DNA from: Methylotenera versatilis 301 | GTDB lineage: Bacteria > Pseudomonadota > Gammaproteobacteria > Burkholderiales > Methylophilaceae | Direction: 5' to 3' | Assembly: GCF_000093025.1 (NCBI RefSeq) | Contig: NC_014207.1 | Span: 744,001-808,000, forward strand | Length of the DNA: 64,000 nt | The notes under the pieces: model-generated | What the model was told of the DNA's origin: nothing | The model's input: the letters and a program-made list of their open reading frames with translations, nothing else | Databases searched by the model: none | Translations under genes and position numbers: made by a program | Shown: positions 11,283 through 22,684 of the stretch, piece by piece | Layout: the number at the start of each line of letters is the position of its first letter | Position numbering within the stretch: the stretch's first letter is position 1

Positions 11283-14200
11283 TTATTTGAAGCTAAAAGT
11301 ATACAGCACATCCACGGCGCTTTCTGTGCCTGCTTCTCCGCGCAGTGACCAGCGTGAGGTCATGTTGTAGGTGAGTCTGGCGACATCTAAAAGTCCGCTG
11401 ATGCTTTTTTGGTAGCTAAGATATAGCCTTGATGAAAGCCGTTTGCCAAATACGACGGCTGCGCTATCTGCATCACCGCCAGAAAAACTAAATTCATCTA
11501 AGCCAGCAGCTCGGGCTAACTGTGTTTGCAATGGCACGGATTGCCCTTGCGAGAGCAAAACGCCAGCAGCTAAAGAGAGTAAGCCATAGTCATTTTTGCT
11601 GGTTTGATCCATGCCGTGACCTAGCACCAGCCAAGATAACTTTTCACTATCCGCTACAGTTGGGTCGGAAACTAATTTGGTGATGGGGATGAAAGCCGTA
11701 CCTGTCACTTCGATACCTGCATTGACTGGTGTTGTGTTGCGCATGGCTCTGATATTCAAGCCAGGATTATCTACAGTGCCATTAAAATTGATAATGCCAC
11801 GCTCTATGGTTAATTTTTGACCATACGCTGAATACGAGCCTTCTTTTACCTGAATAATGCCTTCGGTATGTGGGCGGTACTGTGTTAAACCGGTTAAGGT
11901 CATCGCACCGGTCAGCTGCGCATCCAGCCCACGGCCACGTAAGGTGAACTCTTCACCTAAATCGATGCGTAATCCGTTAAGTAATATTTTGAGTGCAGGT
12001 TCGGGGACTGTATCAGTTTGCCCTAGAATCACAACGTCATCACCAAGGACTGGTGTGTCTTCGTCAGACAGTTCGACTAGTCCTTTCGCTACCTTGAAGT
12101 TGCCTGAAATCATAAGCAGGTCATTTGTTAGCGTGGTCTTGCCCGTACCATTTAAGATGAGTAAACGGTCAGCGCGAGAGATTGCTGTGAAGTTTTGGGC
12201 TGACCAGTCGAGGTCTATTTGTGGCTTTGTTTTATCTAAATTAGCGGTGTCTAAACGAGCAGTGTCGAGCAGTAAAAATCCTGTCGCTTGTAAATGACCG
12301 TCGCCGCCTTGCCACGTGGCTTTTGTAATAAGCAGCTTGTCATGCTCGAAGCTGGCTTGCAACTCGCCATTGGTAAAGCTTACGCCTTCTGTCGGTAGCG
12401 AAAATTGCAGGTTTTTACCATCTACATTACCGCTTAAATTGGGTGCTGCTAGTGTGCCGCTAGCGGCAACGGTTATATTCAAATGACCATCAAAGCTGGC
12501 ATCCATCAATGACGTTGGCATTGGCAGCCATGCAAGTGTTTGTAATTGCGCTTTGCCATTTAATGTCAGCGGTGCGCTGGCGAGCAGGGCAAACCCAGCG
12601 TTTACTTTGGTGAATGTGGTGCTTAAACTAGCCTCTAAAAAGCCAATATTTTGCCCATTAAGGCTAGTGCTAATCTCGGCTTGATTATTTACAAACTTGG
12701 CATCAAATTTTGCCTCTTGCAAACCAAGTGGCTTCTTGCTGCCATCGGCTGTGGTCATGGTGAAGTCGCCAGTGTCGTGCCATAAGTTAATATTGCCATT
12801 TAAACTATCCGTCGCTTTTATATCCCATTTAGCTGAAAACGTAGGGCTGCCTTCTAGTGTCGATGGCAATATGAATAACTCTGCGGGTATATCGTCTAGC
12901 GCCAATTCATCTGCGTGGCCTGTGCTTGCAAAGCCATTGGAGTCAAATTTTATAAGGTCAATGAACAGATTGCCTTTATTTAATTTTATGTGTGCTTGCT
13001 CGAGTGTTGCGCCTTTCGTGTCTAATGACAGCGATGCTGGCGCGGTAAGTTTGATAGGGGTAGCGCCATCTAAAGTGAGGCTTTGTAATAACCCTTGCCA
13101 GCGATTTGTTGCGGCAATTAAGCCGCCTTGCAGCGTGCTTTCAAATTTAAACTCTTTGCCTTGCGCCGTTAGGTTTATTTGATGTTTCGCTCGCGTGCCT
13201 TGTAAAGTCAGCTTGCCATCCACCACCGGATGCTTGCCGTATTGCAGGTTGCGGGCTGTAAATTCACCGCTCACCTGACTATTTTCATCAGCCATCATCG
13301 ATGCCTGACCTTCTAGTTTGTCTGCTTTAAACCCGCTTGGCAGGCTGATATTTTTTGCCAGTAGTTTGAATTGCAGTGCTAAATTCTCAAAAGTACCTGT
13401 CACTGTGCCGCTCATATTTGCTTGGCCAGAATAATCTGTGCCAAATTTTCTTAAATCTGCTAAATCAGCCTGCCAATCAAGCTTACTGTCGGCTTGACCA
13501 AGGCTGCCATTGGCTTTAATGATATTGTTGGCGATACTTGCCTGCAGGTCGATATTGCGAATTTGCTTGCCTTCGATGCTGATGTTGCCACTGCTAAGCA
13601 GGGTTTGCTCTTGCCATTGGCTATCTCGCGCAGCAAATTGAATGGTGGTTTCCAAGGTTGGTAAAAATTTACCTTGTACGACAATATCAAAATTGAGCTT
13701 TGCCGTTGGGTAGCTGCCAAAGTTTTCAGGTTTGAGTTCATTAATCGTGATGTTGGCAGAGAACGGGTAATCATCCGCCAAGCCAAGTTGACCTTTGATG
13801 TTCACTAGCGCTGCGGTGGGCGTATTTGCTTGCTGAGTTTGGAATATTGCTAATTGATTGTTGAGTTTAGCGAGAATTATGTTGCTATTAAAATGCAAGG
13901 TTTGCAGATCGCCAGATAGATCTACCTTCACATCGTAGGGCGTGCTAGCGTCAGCTTTTTTGAGATTAGCCACTCCGTTAAGTGGAAACGGTTTTGCAGT
14001 ACTCATTTGCAATGTGGTTGAAGCTTCACCCCAAGGCGTGCTGGCATTTAAGGTGTTGATTTTGATGGTTTTCGCATCAGCTTCAAGATTCAGTTTTAGG
14101 TTGCTGAACGTTTGTTTTTCGCCATTCTTAATCACTAATACTTCGGCAATTTCAGCTTGCCTAATTTGAATGGAAAATGGCGGTTTGATGCGTTCAGGCA

Positions 14201-14465
14201 ATCCTGAGTCTTTAGACTTAGCTGTGCCGTCGCCTACTGTAATCGTAAGTCGTTTTGCGCGCATCTTATCTACCAACAGCTTGCCATCGCCAAATGGTGA
14301 GAACTGCCAGCTGGCATCTAATTTTTCAAGCTTCAGGTGAATGTTATCAAGGTCATAATGGAAGGTATCGAGGCTGGCATTGGCGTTAATCGACATTTCA
14401 CCCTGCGCTGAAGTGACAAGCAAGGTCAGACCAATCATCAATAGCGTTAAGTAGCGGCGTAACAT
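11283..14465 (-). CDS. tamB: TamB, translocation and assembly module / lipid-transport protein
   Basis: A 1060-residue AsmA-like protein with an N-terminal signal or anchor helix, a long run of beta-rich repeats and a C-terminal DUF490 (TamB) domain, the last part of which reads GRGLDAQLTGAMTLTG and ends in the aromatic YTFSFK. TamB spans the periplasm and works with the outer-membrane TamA in autotransporter insertion and, as now proposed, phospholipid transport. It is shorter than E. coli TamB (1259). Its ATG overlaps the stop of tamA by one base, so the pair is coupled. Confidence 0.92.
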   Translation of the reverse strand: MLRRYLTLLMIGLTLLVTSAQGEMSINANASLDTFHYDLDNIHLKLEKLDASWQFSPFGDGKLLVDKMRAKRLTITVGDGTAKSKDSGLPERIKPPFSIQIRQAEIAEVLVIKNGEKQTFSNLKLNLEADAKTIKINTLNASTPWGEASTTLQMSTAKPFPLNGVANLKKADASTPYDVKVDLSGDLQTLHFNSNIILAKLNNQLAIFQTQQANTPTAALVNIKGQLGLADDYPFSANITINELKPENFGSYPTAKLNFDIVVQGKFLPTLETTIQFAARDSQWQEQTLLSSGNISIEGKQIRNIDLQASIANNIIKANGSLGQADSKLDWQADLADLRKFGTDYSGQANMSGTVTGTFENLALQFKLLAKNISLPSGFKADKLEGQASMMADENSQVSGEFTARNLQYGKHPVVDGKLTLQGTRAKHQINLTAQGKEFKFESTLQGGLIAATNRWQGLLQSLTLDGATPIKLTAPASLSLDTKGATLEQAHIKLNKGNLFIDLIKFDSNGFASTGHADELALDDIPAELFILPSTLEGSPTFSAKWDIKATDSLNGNINLWHDTGDFTMTTADGSKKPLGLQEAKFDAKFVNNQAEISTSLNGQNIGFLEASLSTTFTKVNAGFALLASAPLTLNGKAQLQTLAWLPMPTSLMDASFDGHLNITVAASGTLAAPNLSGNVDGKNLQFSLPTEGVSFTNGELQASFEHDKLLITKATWQGGDGHLQATGFLLLDTARLDTANLDKTKPQIDLDWSAQNFTAISRADRLLILNGTGKTTLTNDLLMISGNFKVAKGLVELSDEDTPVLGDDVVILGQTDTVPEPALKILLNGLRIDLGEEFTLRGRGLDAQLTGAMTLTGLTQYRPHTEGIIQVKEGSYSAYGQKLTIERGIINFNGTVDNPGLNIRAMRNTTPVNAGIEVTGTAFIPITKLVSDPTVADSEKLSWLVLGHGMDQTSKNDYGLLSLAAGVLLSQGQSVPLQTQLARAAGLDEFSFSGGDADSAAVVFGKRLSSRLYLSYQKSISGLLDVARLTYNMTSRWSLRGEAGTESAVDVLYTFSFK

Positions 14466-16213
14466 CAGAAAGCTACCCCTATATTAAAGTGGAACCGATA
14501 CTCACCAGTCGCTTCACCATAAGCAATATCAGCACCAATCGGGCCTAAAGGGCTTTTCCAGCGTGCGCCTACACCATAACCATACACTGGTGACAAATCT
14601 TGCAGTGTGTTGGCGGCATTACCTGCATCCACAAACACTGCCGCACCCCATTGGCTTGTAAGCCATTGCACAACTTCAACACTGCCTGTTGCAATGTAGC
14701 GTCCGCCTACGGTGGCATCGCCTTCTGTCACACCTAAGCTTTGGTAAGCATAACCGCGTACAGACTGGTCGCCGCCTGCTCGAAATAAATATAATTCAGG
14801 GGCGCTGTTTTTGCCATTTACCAGACCAATTTCAGCTCGTGCGATGAGTTGGGTGCTAGAGGTGATCGGGTAGTAGGCTTGCGTTTTAACATGACTTTGC
14901 AAGAAGCTACCATTAGCCGTAGAGGTTGTTGGCGCACCAGTGAACTGCACGTTCAATAGATAACCACGTGTTGGGTTGAGATCGTTATCGGTATGTCTAA
15001 GTATGATGCCATAGCCAAGTGTGGCCGCATAAGTGCTTTCATTCCCTGCACCATCAACCTTGGTGCTTTCTGTGAGTAAATTTGCATTCACATATTGTTC
15101 ACGTTTTCTATCGCCCCATGCCCGCTTAACGCCAACTTGCGTGACGGTGGAATCTAGGCCCTCTACCAGTGTATGAGATACATTTCCGTTCAGGCTATCT
15201 CGGTAACCTGCTTTAGTGGTTGGTAGATGAATTTCACTGGTAAGCACCTGCGCGTCCTGTTCTAATTTAAGGTTGCTACTTAATCTCCAACCCATATTAA
15301 ACAAGTTTAAATCATCTACCGATAGCTGTAAGCGCGGTCCTGTATTGGTACTGTACCCAGCGCCTATACCCATTTTGATGCTGCGATTTTCGATGACTGT
15401 GACTTTAATCGGCGCGATATTAGGTTCAGCACTATTACTTGAGTTGAGTGTGTCCGCAGTCACTTCTACACTCTGAAAATAACCGCTTTCTTGCAAGCGC
15501 GTTTGAAAAGTCAGCAAGTCAGACTGGTTATAAATACGTCCTGCTTTAATGGGGTTAAGGTTCTCAACCACTCCAGGTTTGTAACGCTTTAAGCCTACTA
15601 TTGTTGTATCGCCAAATCTAATCGCAGAGCCGCTATTTATCTCAATACTAAGGGCAACGGTCTGCGTTTCAAGATTAACCTCTGCTTTGCTGCTGCTAAT
15701 GCTGGCATTGGGGTAACGCTCCACTAAAAACTCAGTCAATAACTTACGTTTGGCTTGGTTCCAATCCTCTTGGCGGAATGGTTCGCCTTTTTTTAGTAGC
15801 CACACTTCGTGCAATTTTTCTATACTAGGCTTGGCATCTGCTGCTTGAGTGGCAATGTCGCCAGTGAATTTCAACGACACATCGCCGACTAAAACAGGCG
15901 CGCCAGCTTCAACTACAAACTTGGCGACGTACACGCCATTTTGGTTTTCAAATGTTGGGCTGATTTTTGCTGCGAAATAGCCTTCAGTTGCGATTAAATC
16001 TTTGATGTTTTGGGGGGCTTGTGAGAATAGACGCTGCCATTCAGCAGGATTCATGCGTGGGTTGTCGCGCCACTTCACCATATCCAGATGTTTTTGCAGT
16101 AAGTCTTTGAGAGGTGGTGGTGCGGTAATTTCAACCTGATAATGTGCGGACTCTGCCTGCACAGGCAGAGTCCAAAAAAGCCACAAAAAACAGATTAAAA
16201 GGATTCTTCTCAA
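14465..16213 (-). CDS. tamA: TamA, Omp85-family outer-membrane protein
   Basis: A 582-residue BamA-like protein: signal peptide (1-20, ending VQA), three POTRA-like repeats to about 290, then a 16-strand barrel ending with the terminal-Phe signature NIGVAF. Omp85 motifs such as VRGYAYQSLG and the GPIGADIAYG segment near the C-terminus are visible. The frame begins with a TTG at 16213; no ATG or GTG lies upstream in frame, and AAAGG about ten bases upstream supports TTG as the true start. It forms a coupled pair with tamB. Confidence 0.92.
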   Translation of the reverse strand: MRRILLICFLWLFWTLPVQAESAHYQVEITAPPPLKDLLQKHLDMVKWRDNPRMNPAEWQRLFSQAPQNIKDLIATEGYFAAKISPTFENQNGVYVAKFVVEAGAPVLVGDVSLKFTGDIATQAADAKPSIEKLHEVWLLKKGEPFRQEDWNQAKRKLLTEFLVERYPNASISSSKAEVNLETQTVALSIEINSGSAIRFGDTTIVGLKRYKPGVVENLNPIKAGRIYNQSDLLTFQTRLQESGYFQSVEVTADTLNSSNSAEPNIAPIKVTVIENRSIKMGIGAGYSTNTGPRLQLSVDDLNLFNMGWRLSSNLKLEQDAQVLTSEIHLPTTKAGYRDSLNGNVSHTLVEGLDSTVTQVGVKRAWGDRKREQYVNANLLTESTKVDGAGNESTYAATLGYGIILRHTDNDLNPTRGYLLNVQFTGAPTTSTANGSFLQSHVKTQAYYPITSSTQLIARAEIGLVNGKNSAPELYLFRAGGDQSVRGYAYQSLGVTEGDATVGGRYIATGSVEVVQWLTSQWGAAVFVDAGNAANTLQDLSPVYGYGVGARWKSPLGPIGADIAYGEATGEYRFHFNIGVAF

Positions 16214-16273
16214 GTGTAGGCTACCTTTGATTGTTTGCCTGACTTGTAATTTGGCTAAATAGCAACCGTAGAG

Positions 16274-17680
<1,407 letters not shown>

Positions 17681-17772
17681 TTACGCTGATTAGCAGGCTT
17701 AATCCATGAAAATTAGTTTTTGAGCGCAACCGCAATCATCATGCAGGTTTGAGTTGGGCGGGCGAAAACTCT

Positions 17773-18768
17773 TTAAATATCTTGCCATTGCCCGACTGTC
17801 TGCAAGACATGATCTAGCTCGCGCACCAAGGCATCCACGACTTGAGGGTCAAAATGTTTGCCGCTCTGCTCTTTGATAAGATCCATAGTTTTTTCCACAG
17901 ACCAAGCTTCTTTATAAGGGCGTTTGTTGGTGAGTGCGTCGAACACATCAGCTACGGCGACGATGCGGCCCTCGATAGGGATTTTCTCACCTTGAAGCTT
18001 AGCGGGGTAGCCGCTACCATCCCACTTTTCATGATGATAAAGTGCTACAGAATGGGCGAGCTGAATAAGCTCAGACTTGGTGTTAGCCAAGATTTCTGCA
18101 CCGATAAGTGGGTGTTGCTGCATGATGCGTATTTCTTCATCATCCAAACGTCCTGGTTTTAGCAAGATGTGGTCGGGGATGCCAATCTTGCCGATGTCAT
18201 GCATGGGTGAGGCTTGCAGCAGTTTATCGGCAAAGTCTTCATTAAAGCCTAATGCCAGTGCGAGGATTTTTGAAATATGGCTCATGCGCATGACGTGCAT
18301 GCCAGTTTCGTTGTCTTTATACTCGGCGGCGCGACCCAGACGTTGGATCAGCTCAAGATGTGTTTTTTTTAGCTCTTCAGCACTCACCAGCGAAAGGTGT
18401 GTACGTACACGTGCCTTGACAATCACTGGTGTGATTGGTTTGGTGATGTAGTCGACTGCACCACATTCAAAACCCTTGGTTTCATCCACTTCGTCTTTGA
18501 GCGCTGTGACAAAAATCACTGGAATGTGTTGTGTATTGAGTTGCGATTTGAGTTGCTGGCAGACCTCAAAGCCTGTCATCTCCGGCATCATGACGTCCAG
18601 AAGAATCAAATCAGGTAGTTCTCGAGCTGCGAGTTCGAGCGCATCGACACCGTTTTTGGCAAAACTTAAGCGGTAGTCTTGCTGCAGTACTTGTTTAAGT
18701 ACCTTGAGGTTAGTAGGCTCATCGTCAACGATCAGTAACTTTGGTAATAGTTTTGCAGGATGTGTCAT
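17773..18768 (-). CDS. Response regulator with HD-GYP c-di-GMP phosphodiesterase domain
   Basis: A 331-residue protein: a CheY-like receiver at about 8-125 with phosphoacceptor Asp in LLDVMMPEMTG, and an HD-GYP domain at about 145-320 with intact HDIGKIGIPD and HHEKWDGSGYP motifs, so it should hydrolyse c-di-GMP. Its start overlaps the stop of the upstream hybrid kinase by 4 nt, so the kinase is the likely phosphodonor. c-di-GMP degradation by this protein would oppose LapD-mediated adhesin retention encoded at 55-58 kb; that link is inferred. Confidence 0.92.
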   Translation of the reverse strand: MTHPAKLLPKLLIVDDEPTNLKVLKQVLQQDYRLSFAKNGVDALELAARELPDLILLDVMMPEMTGFEVCQQLKSQLNTQHIPVIFVTALKDEVDETKGFECGAVDYITKPITPVIVKARVRTHLSLVSAEELKKTHLELIQRLGRAAEYKDNETGMHVMRMSHISKILALALGFNEDFADKLLQASPMHDIGKIGIPDHILLKPGRLDDEEIRIMQQHPLIGAEILANTKSELIQLAHSVALYHHEKWDGSGYPAKLQGEKIPIEGRIVAVADVFDALTNKRPYKEAWSVEKTMDLIKEQSGKHFDPQVVDALVRELDHVLQTVGQWQDI

Positions 18769-21700
18769 TGGTGAGCCTCGTCTTGAATCTGCGCTTGCAG
18801 TTGCGCGATGCGCTCAGAGGCAAGATCAAACTCAAAATCGTTGAGTGCATTCAAAATATGTTGGGTGGCATGTTGATAAAAAGCTGGTGCCATCTCATTG
18901 AGAGCTTGCATGCGCTTATCGTCTATTTCTGCTTGTTGAGAGGCTCGTGCAAGCTCTGATAAGAGCGTCTGGAGCGCCTGTGCATCATATGCTGTAGCGA
19001 CCGCAGCTTTCGGTGAGTTGGTTGATGGCGCTGTTTTGTGAGCGCTTAGTTGAGTGTTAAAGCTATCCCAAGCGACTGCAATGTTTTGGATGGTGCTGGC
19101 TATGCTATCCATATCCTCTGCTAAGGCTTGTTTTTCTAACGCAGAAAAGCTTGCGTATAGCGTAGGCAGTGCTAAATTGCCACAAACACCTTTGTTCGAG
19201 TGTGCCAATGCGGCAAGCTGTTTGGCCTCTTTGTTCTCTAGCGCGCTATTCAAGCGCGACATTTGTAAAGGTATTTCGGCCGAAATTCGTTCTAACTCTT
19301 GAAAGTAAAGACGTTCACTTCCCCATAAAGCCAAGCCTTTTCCCACGTTAATGATGCCATCTTCAACATGTGCATTGTGGGTAGGCACGCTATCATCGTC
19401 TATTAGAATTGCATGATCTAAATGAAGTACGCGCATCATTTCGCGGGTAAGCGCTTTGATATCGATAGGTTTGGTTGCAAAGCCATCCATGCCAGCCTCG
19501 AATGCAGCGGCGCGGTCTTCTTGCAGGACGCTGGCCGTGAGCGCAATAATCGGTATGCGCGTGAGGTTTTTCTCCACCTCAACGACACGAATCTGAGATG
19601 CTGCACTTAGTCCGTCGAGTTGAGGCATTTGCACATCCATGATGATTAAATCAAAGGCCTGCTGATTAAACAGATGGATAGCCTCGACGCCATCGTTGGC
19701 GGTGGTAATCTGATGACCACTACGGCCGAGCAATATGCTGATTAAGTCGAGGTTTTGGCGAACGTCATCTGCAACAAGAATGTGCATTTTTGGCAATGGA
19801 TACTCATGCTGATGTGCCTTCATTGTTTGAGCAGTGCCAGGTTGAAGAGGCAAAATCATGGTAAAACAACTGCCCGAGCCAATTTCACTTTTTGCAGTCA
19901 AACGACCACCCATCAGTTCGACGAGTTGTTTACTAATCGTAGTACCCAAACCCGTGCCACCAAATTTACGACTCATAGACGAGTCAGCTTGCGTAAACGG
20001 CTCAAAAATCACGTCTAAACGGTCTTGTGGAATGCCGATGCCAGTGTCGATGATCGAAAATGATAGCTCGTGATTATCTAACTGTTTGACGACTAATTTC
20101 ACATAACCATGCTCGGTAAACTTAATGGAGTTGCCGAGCAGGTTCATCAGTATTTGGCGGATGCGATCTGGCGCTCCTAAATAGTAGGACGCGGTGTTAG
20201 GATCCAGTTCGAGTTGGAGATCTAGGTTTTTTCGCTTGGCTTGCACCCACAAAGTAGAAACGATGCTATCTACTAGCTCATACAACGAAAAATCTACTAT
20301 TTCCAGCTCTAGTTTTCCTTTTTCTAGTTTAGCACTGTCTAAAATATCGTTTAGCAGGTGTAGCAATGACTTTGCGGAGTTATTGATGGTATTCATGTAG
20401 CGCCGTTGCTCGTCTTGCATCTCGGTATCCATCATGATCTCGCTAAAGCCGATAATCGCATTCATGGGGGTGCGGATTTCATGGCTCATGTTGGCAAGAA
20501 AGGTCGCCTTGGCGCTGGCGGCTTGTTCTGCCTTGTCTTTGGCTAGTTTTAAGTCATTTTCCATGCGGGTGCGTTCAGTAATATCAATCATGAACATCAA
20601 CACCTTGCTTGGTTTGCCATCAGCATTTAATAAAGGGCTATAGGATGCATGTATCCAAACTTCGCTGCCGTTCTTACCAAGGCGCTTGAACTCGCCTTGC
20701 ACAAACTCGCCACGATTAAGTGCTTCCCATTTGTTGCGATAGCTGGCTGAAGCGGCGTCTTGCGCAGAGCAAAAAATAGAGTGGTGCTTGCCAATCACTT
20801 CGTTTTTTTCGTAGCCTAGAAGCGTTAAAAAAGTAGCGTTAGCATCTAAAATCGTACCATTCATGCTAAATTCAGCTACGCTTGTTGACTGGTTGATAGC
20901 GCGCGCAATGCTTTCGTATTCTGCATGTCTGAGTTTGCTCTCAGTCACGTCCAGAATCACTCCATCCAGCATTTGTACCGCACCGGATTTGTCGCGAATA
21001 GCGCAACCCATTTCTGAGACCCATTTTTCACTGCCATCACGATGTTTGATACGATATTCAATAGCGTAGTGTTCGCCATTGGCGAGTGCAGTCTGTATCT
21101 CTGCAATGACACGTGCAGCATCTTCGGTGTGCGTGAACAGGGTGCAAGATAGACCATTTTTTAAGAACTCCTCTGCCGCATACCCCGTTAAATCTTTGAC
21201 AGAGTCGCTAATGACTAACATGCGCCAGTCTTGATTGTATTGGCAGCGGAATGTGACGCCTGGAATGTTTGACATCAGTGAGCGCAACTGCTCATCGCGC
21301 TCCCGCATCGTTTTTTTCATGGCGTTACGTTGCGTAAGGTCAGTGATGAAGCCAAAAATCAAGGTTTCACCAGAGATCTTGGCTTTGCCGATAGCCAAGC
21401 GTATTGGAACGGTTGAGCCGTTTTTGCGCACTCCCGTCACCTCGCGGCCAACGCCTAGAATTTTAGCTTGCCCAGCTTCACCAAAATGCTTTAAAAAATG
21501 ATTGTGTCGCACATGGTAAGCTTTTGGCATGAGTATGGCGGTATCTTGACCGACAATCTCCGCACTTTGCCAACCAAACAGTTGTTCTGCAGCATGGTTG
21601 AATGAGAGTATGCGGCCATTCATATCGATGGTGATGATGCCGTCTACTGCAGTATCCAAAATGGTGCTCAGGCGTGATTGGTTGTTTTGCAGTGAGCGCA

Positions 21701-22484
21701 ACATTTGCCTGTAGCGAATCAACGCGTTGATAGACGCAGCTAATACGCCAATAAGTACTGTCACCAGCGAAATACCAAGCGATAACGAAGATGAGTGGTT
21801 GTTGATAGCATCATACATAGGGTCGATTACCCCAGTAATACGTGCCGAGGCCATGCCCGTATAGTGCATCGCGGCAATCGCAATGCCCATCAGACCGCCG
21901 CCCGTAGCTAGTGTGTAGATGGGTGATATTCGTTGCTGCTGGTTGAGGCGCAAGCTGACCCACAGCGCACTCGTTGCCAGTACCACAGCTACTACGACAG
22001 AAAGAAGTACCCACTGAAAATCAAACTTTAAAACAGGTGCCATTTGCATGGCCAGCATCCCCGTGTAGTGCATGGTGCCTATGCCTGCACCTACAATCAG
22101 CCCACCTAATAGTAAGCGTGGATACGTAAACTTTTCGCCAGAGAGTAAATGCAGCGCATACCAAGAGGCTAATACCCCAGGTGCCATTGATAATATAGTC
22201 GTCAACGTATCATAGTTAACGCGCGTACAAAGACTGAGAGCCATCATGCCAATAAAGTGCATGGACCAAATCCCAGCACCAAGCGATATCGAGCCTGCGA
22301 TGATAGAGACTTGTCTGAGTAGTGGAGATGTTTGGTTGTGTGCGACACGTGCAAGCTGCATGCCGAGGATTGATGTGCCAATTGCAATCGCAATAGACAA
22401 GGCCACCAGCCAAGGGTCATACACGCCGTAGAGCAGTGGGGTAGGGTCGCTTTCGCGATATATAAAATGTTGAATGTCTATCAT
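18765..22484 (-). CDS. MHYT/PAS hybrid sensor histidine kinase with receiver and Hpt
   Basis: A 1239-residue membrane sensor. Residues about 20-260 form the seven-helix MHYT domain with three motif copies (MHFIGM, MHYTGM, MHYTGM), a proposed metal-dependent gas (O2, CO or NO) sensor. Three PAS domains follow (about 270-390, 395-515, 520-645), then HisKA with phospho-His in SHEIRTP, an HATPase domain with GTGLGTTISKQLV, a receiver near 905-1025 with Asp in MDVQMPQLDG, and an Hpt domain with the AHSNKG motif. This is a full His-Asp-His relay that would feed the coupled HD-GYP regulator. Ligand unknown. Confidence 0.92.
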   Translation of the reverse strand: MIDIQHFIYRESDPTPLLYGVYDPWLVALSIAIAIGTSILGMQLARVAHNQTSPLLRQVSIIAGSISLGAGIWSMHFIGMMALSLCTRVNYDTLTTILSMAPGVLASWYALHLLSGEKFTYPRLLLGGLIVGAGIGTMHYTGMLAMQMAPVLKFDFQWVLLSVVVAVVLATSALWVSLRLNQQQRISPIYTLATGGGLMGIAIAAMHYTGMASARITGVIDPMYDAINNHSSSLSLGISLVTVLIGVLAASINALIRYRQMLRSLQNNQSRLSTILDTAVDGIITIDMNGRILSFNHAAEQLFGWQSAEIVGQDTAILMPKAYHVRHNHFLKHFGEAGQAKILGVGREVTGVRKNGSTVPIRLAIGKAKISGETLIFGFITDLTQRNAMKKTMRERDEQLRSLMSNIPGVTFRCQYNQDWRMLVISDSVKDLTGYAAEEFLKNGLSCTLFTHTEDAARVIAEIQTALANGEHYAIEYRIKHRDGSEKWVSEMGCAIRDKSGAVQMLDGVILDVTESKLRHAEYESIARAINQSTSVAEFSMNGTILDANATFLTLLGYEKNEVIGKHHSIFCSAQDAASASYRNKWEALNRGEFVQGEFKRLGKNGSEVWIHASYSPLLNADGKPSKVLMFMIDITERTRMENDLKLAKDKAEQAASAKATFLANMSHEIRTPMNAIIGFSEIMMDTEMQDEQRRYMNTINNSAKSLLHLLNDILDSAKLEKGKLELEIVDFSLYELVDSIVSTLWVQAKRKNLDLQLELDPNTASYYLGAPDRIRQILMNLLGNSIKFTEHGYVKLVVKQLDNHELSFSIIDTGIGIPQDRLDVIFEPFTQADSSMSRKFGGTGLGTTISKQLVELMGGRLTAKSEIGSGSCFTMILPLQPGTAQTMKAHQHEYPLPKMHILVADDVRQNLDLISILLGRSGHQITTANDGVEAIHLFNQQAFDLIIMDVQMPQLDGLSAASQIRVVEVEKNLTRIPIIALTASVLQEDRAAAFEAGMDGFATKPIDIKALTREMMRVLHLDHAILIDDDSVPTHNAHVEDGIINVGKGLALWGSERLYFQELERISAEIPLQMSRLNSALENKEAKQLAALAHSNKGVCGNLALPTLYASFSALEKQALAEDMDSIASTIQNIAVAWDSFNTQLSAHKTAPSTNSPKAAVATAYDAQALQTLLSELARASQQAEIDDKRMQALNEMAPAFYQHATQHILNALNDFEFDLASERIAQLQAQIQDEAHQ

Positions 22485-22644
22485 AATCTATCTACTAACT
22501 TGCAAACGCCTCATTACTTTGTAAGGCGATTTATAAGATAGTGATAGGGTACGATATGATTACTACAATTGATTGAAACAATAAAAGGCTATTTGTGGCC
22601 TACTTTTGTGGATAAAGTGTTGTGGCCTATAGCCCTCATAGTCA

Positions 22645-22678
22645 AAGGTGCGCAAATAAGAAGTCATTTGCACACCTT
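22645..22678 (-). terminator. Putative terminator of the prp operon
   Basis: Inverted repeat with 13-bp arms and one mismatch (22645-22657 and 22666-22678) directly after the prpD stop in the leftward direction. The following T-run is short, so termination efficiency is uncertain. Confidence 0.5.
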
Positions 22679-22684
22679 GGTTTA

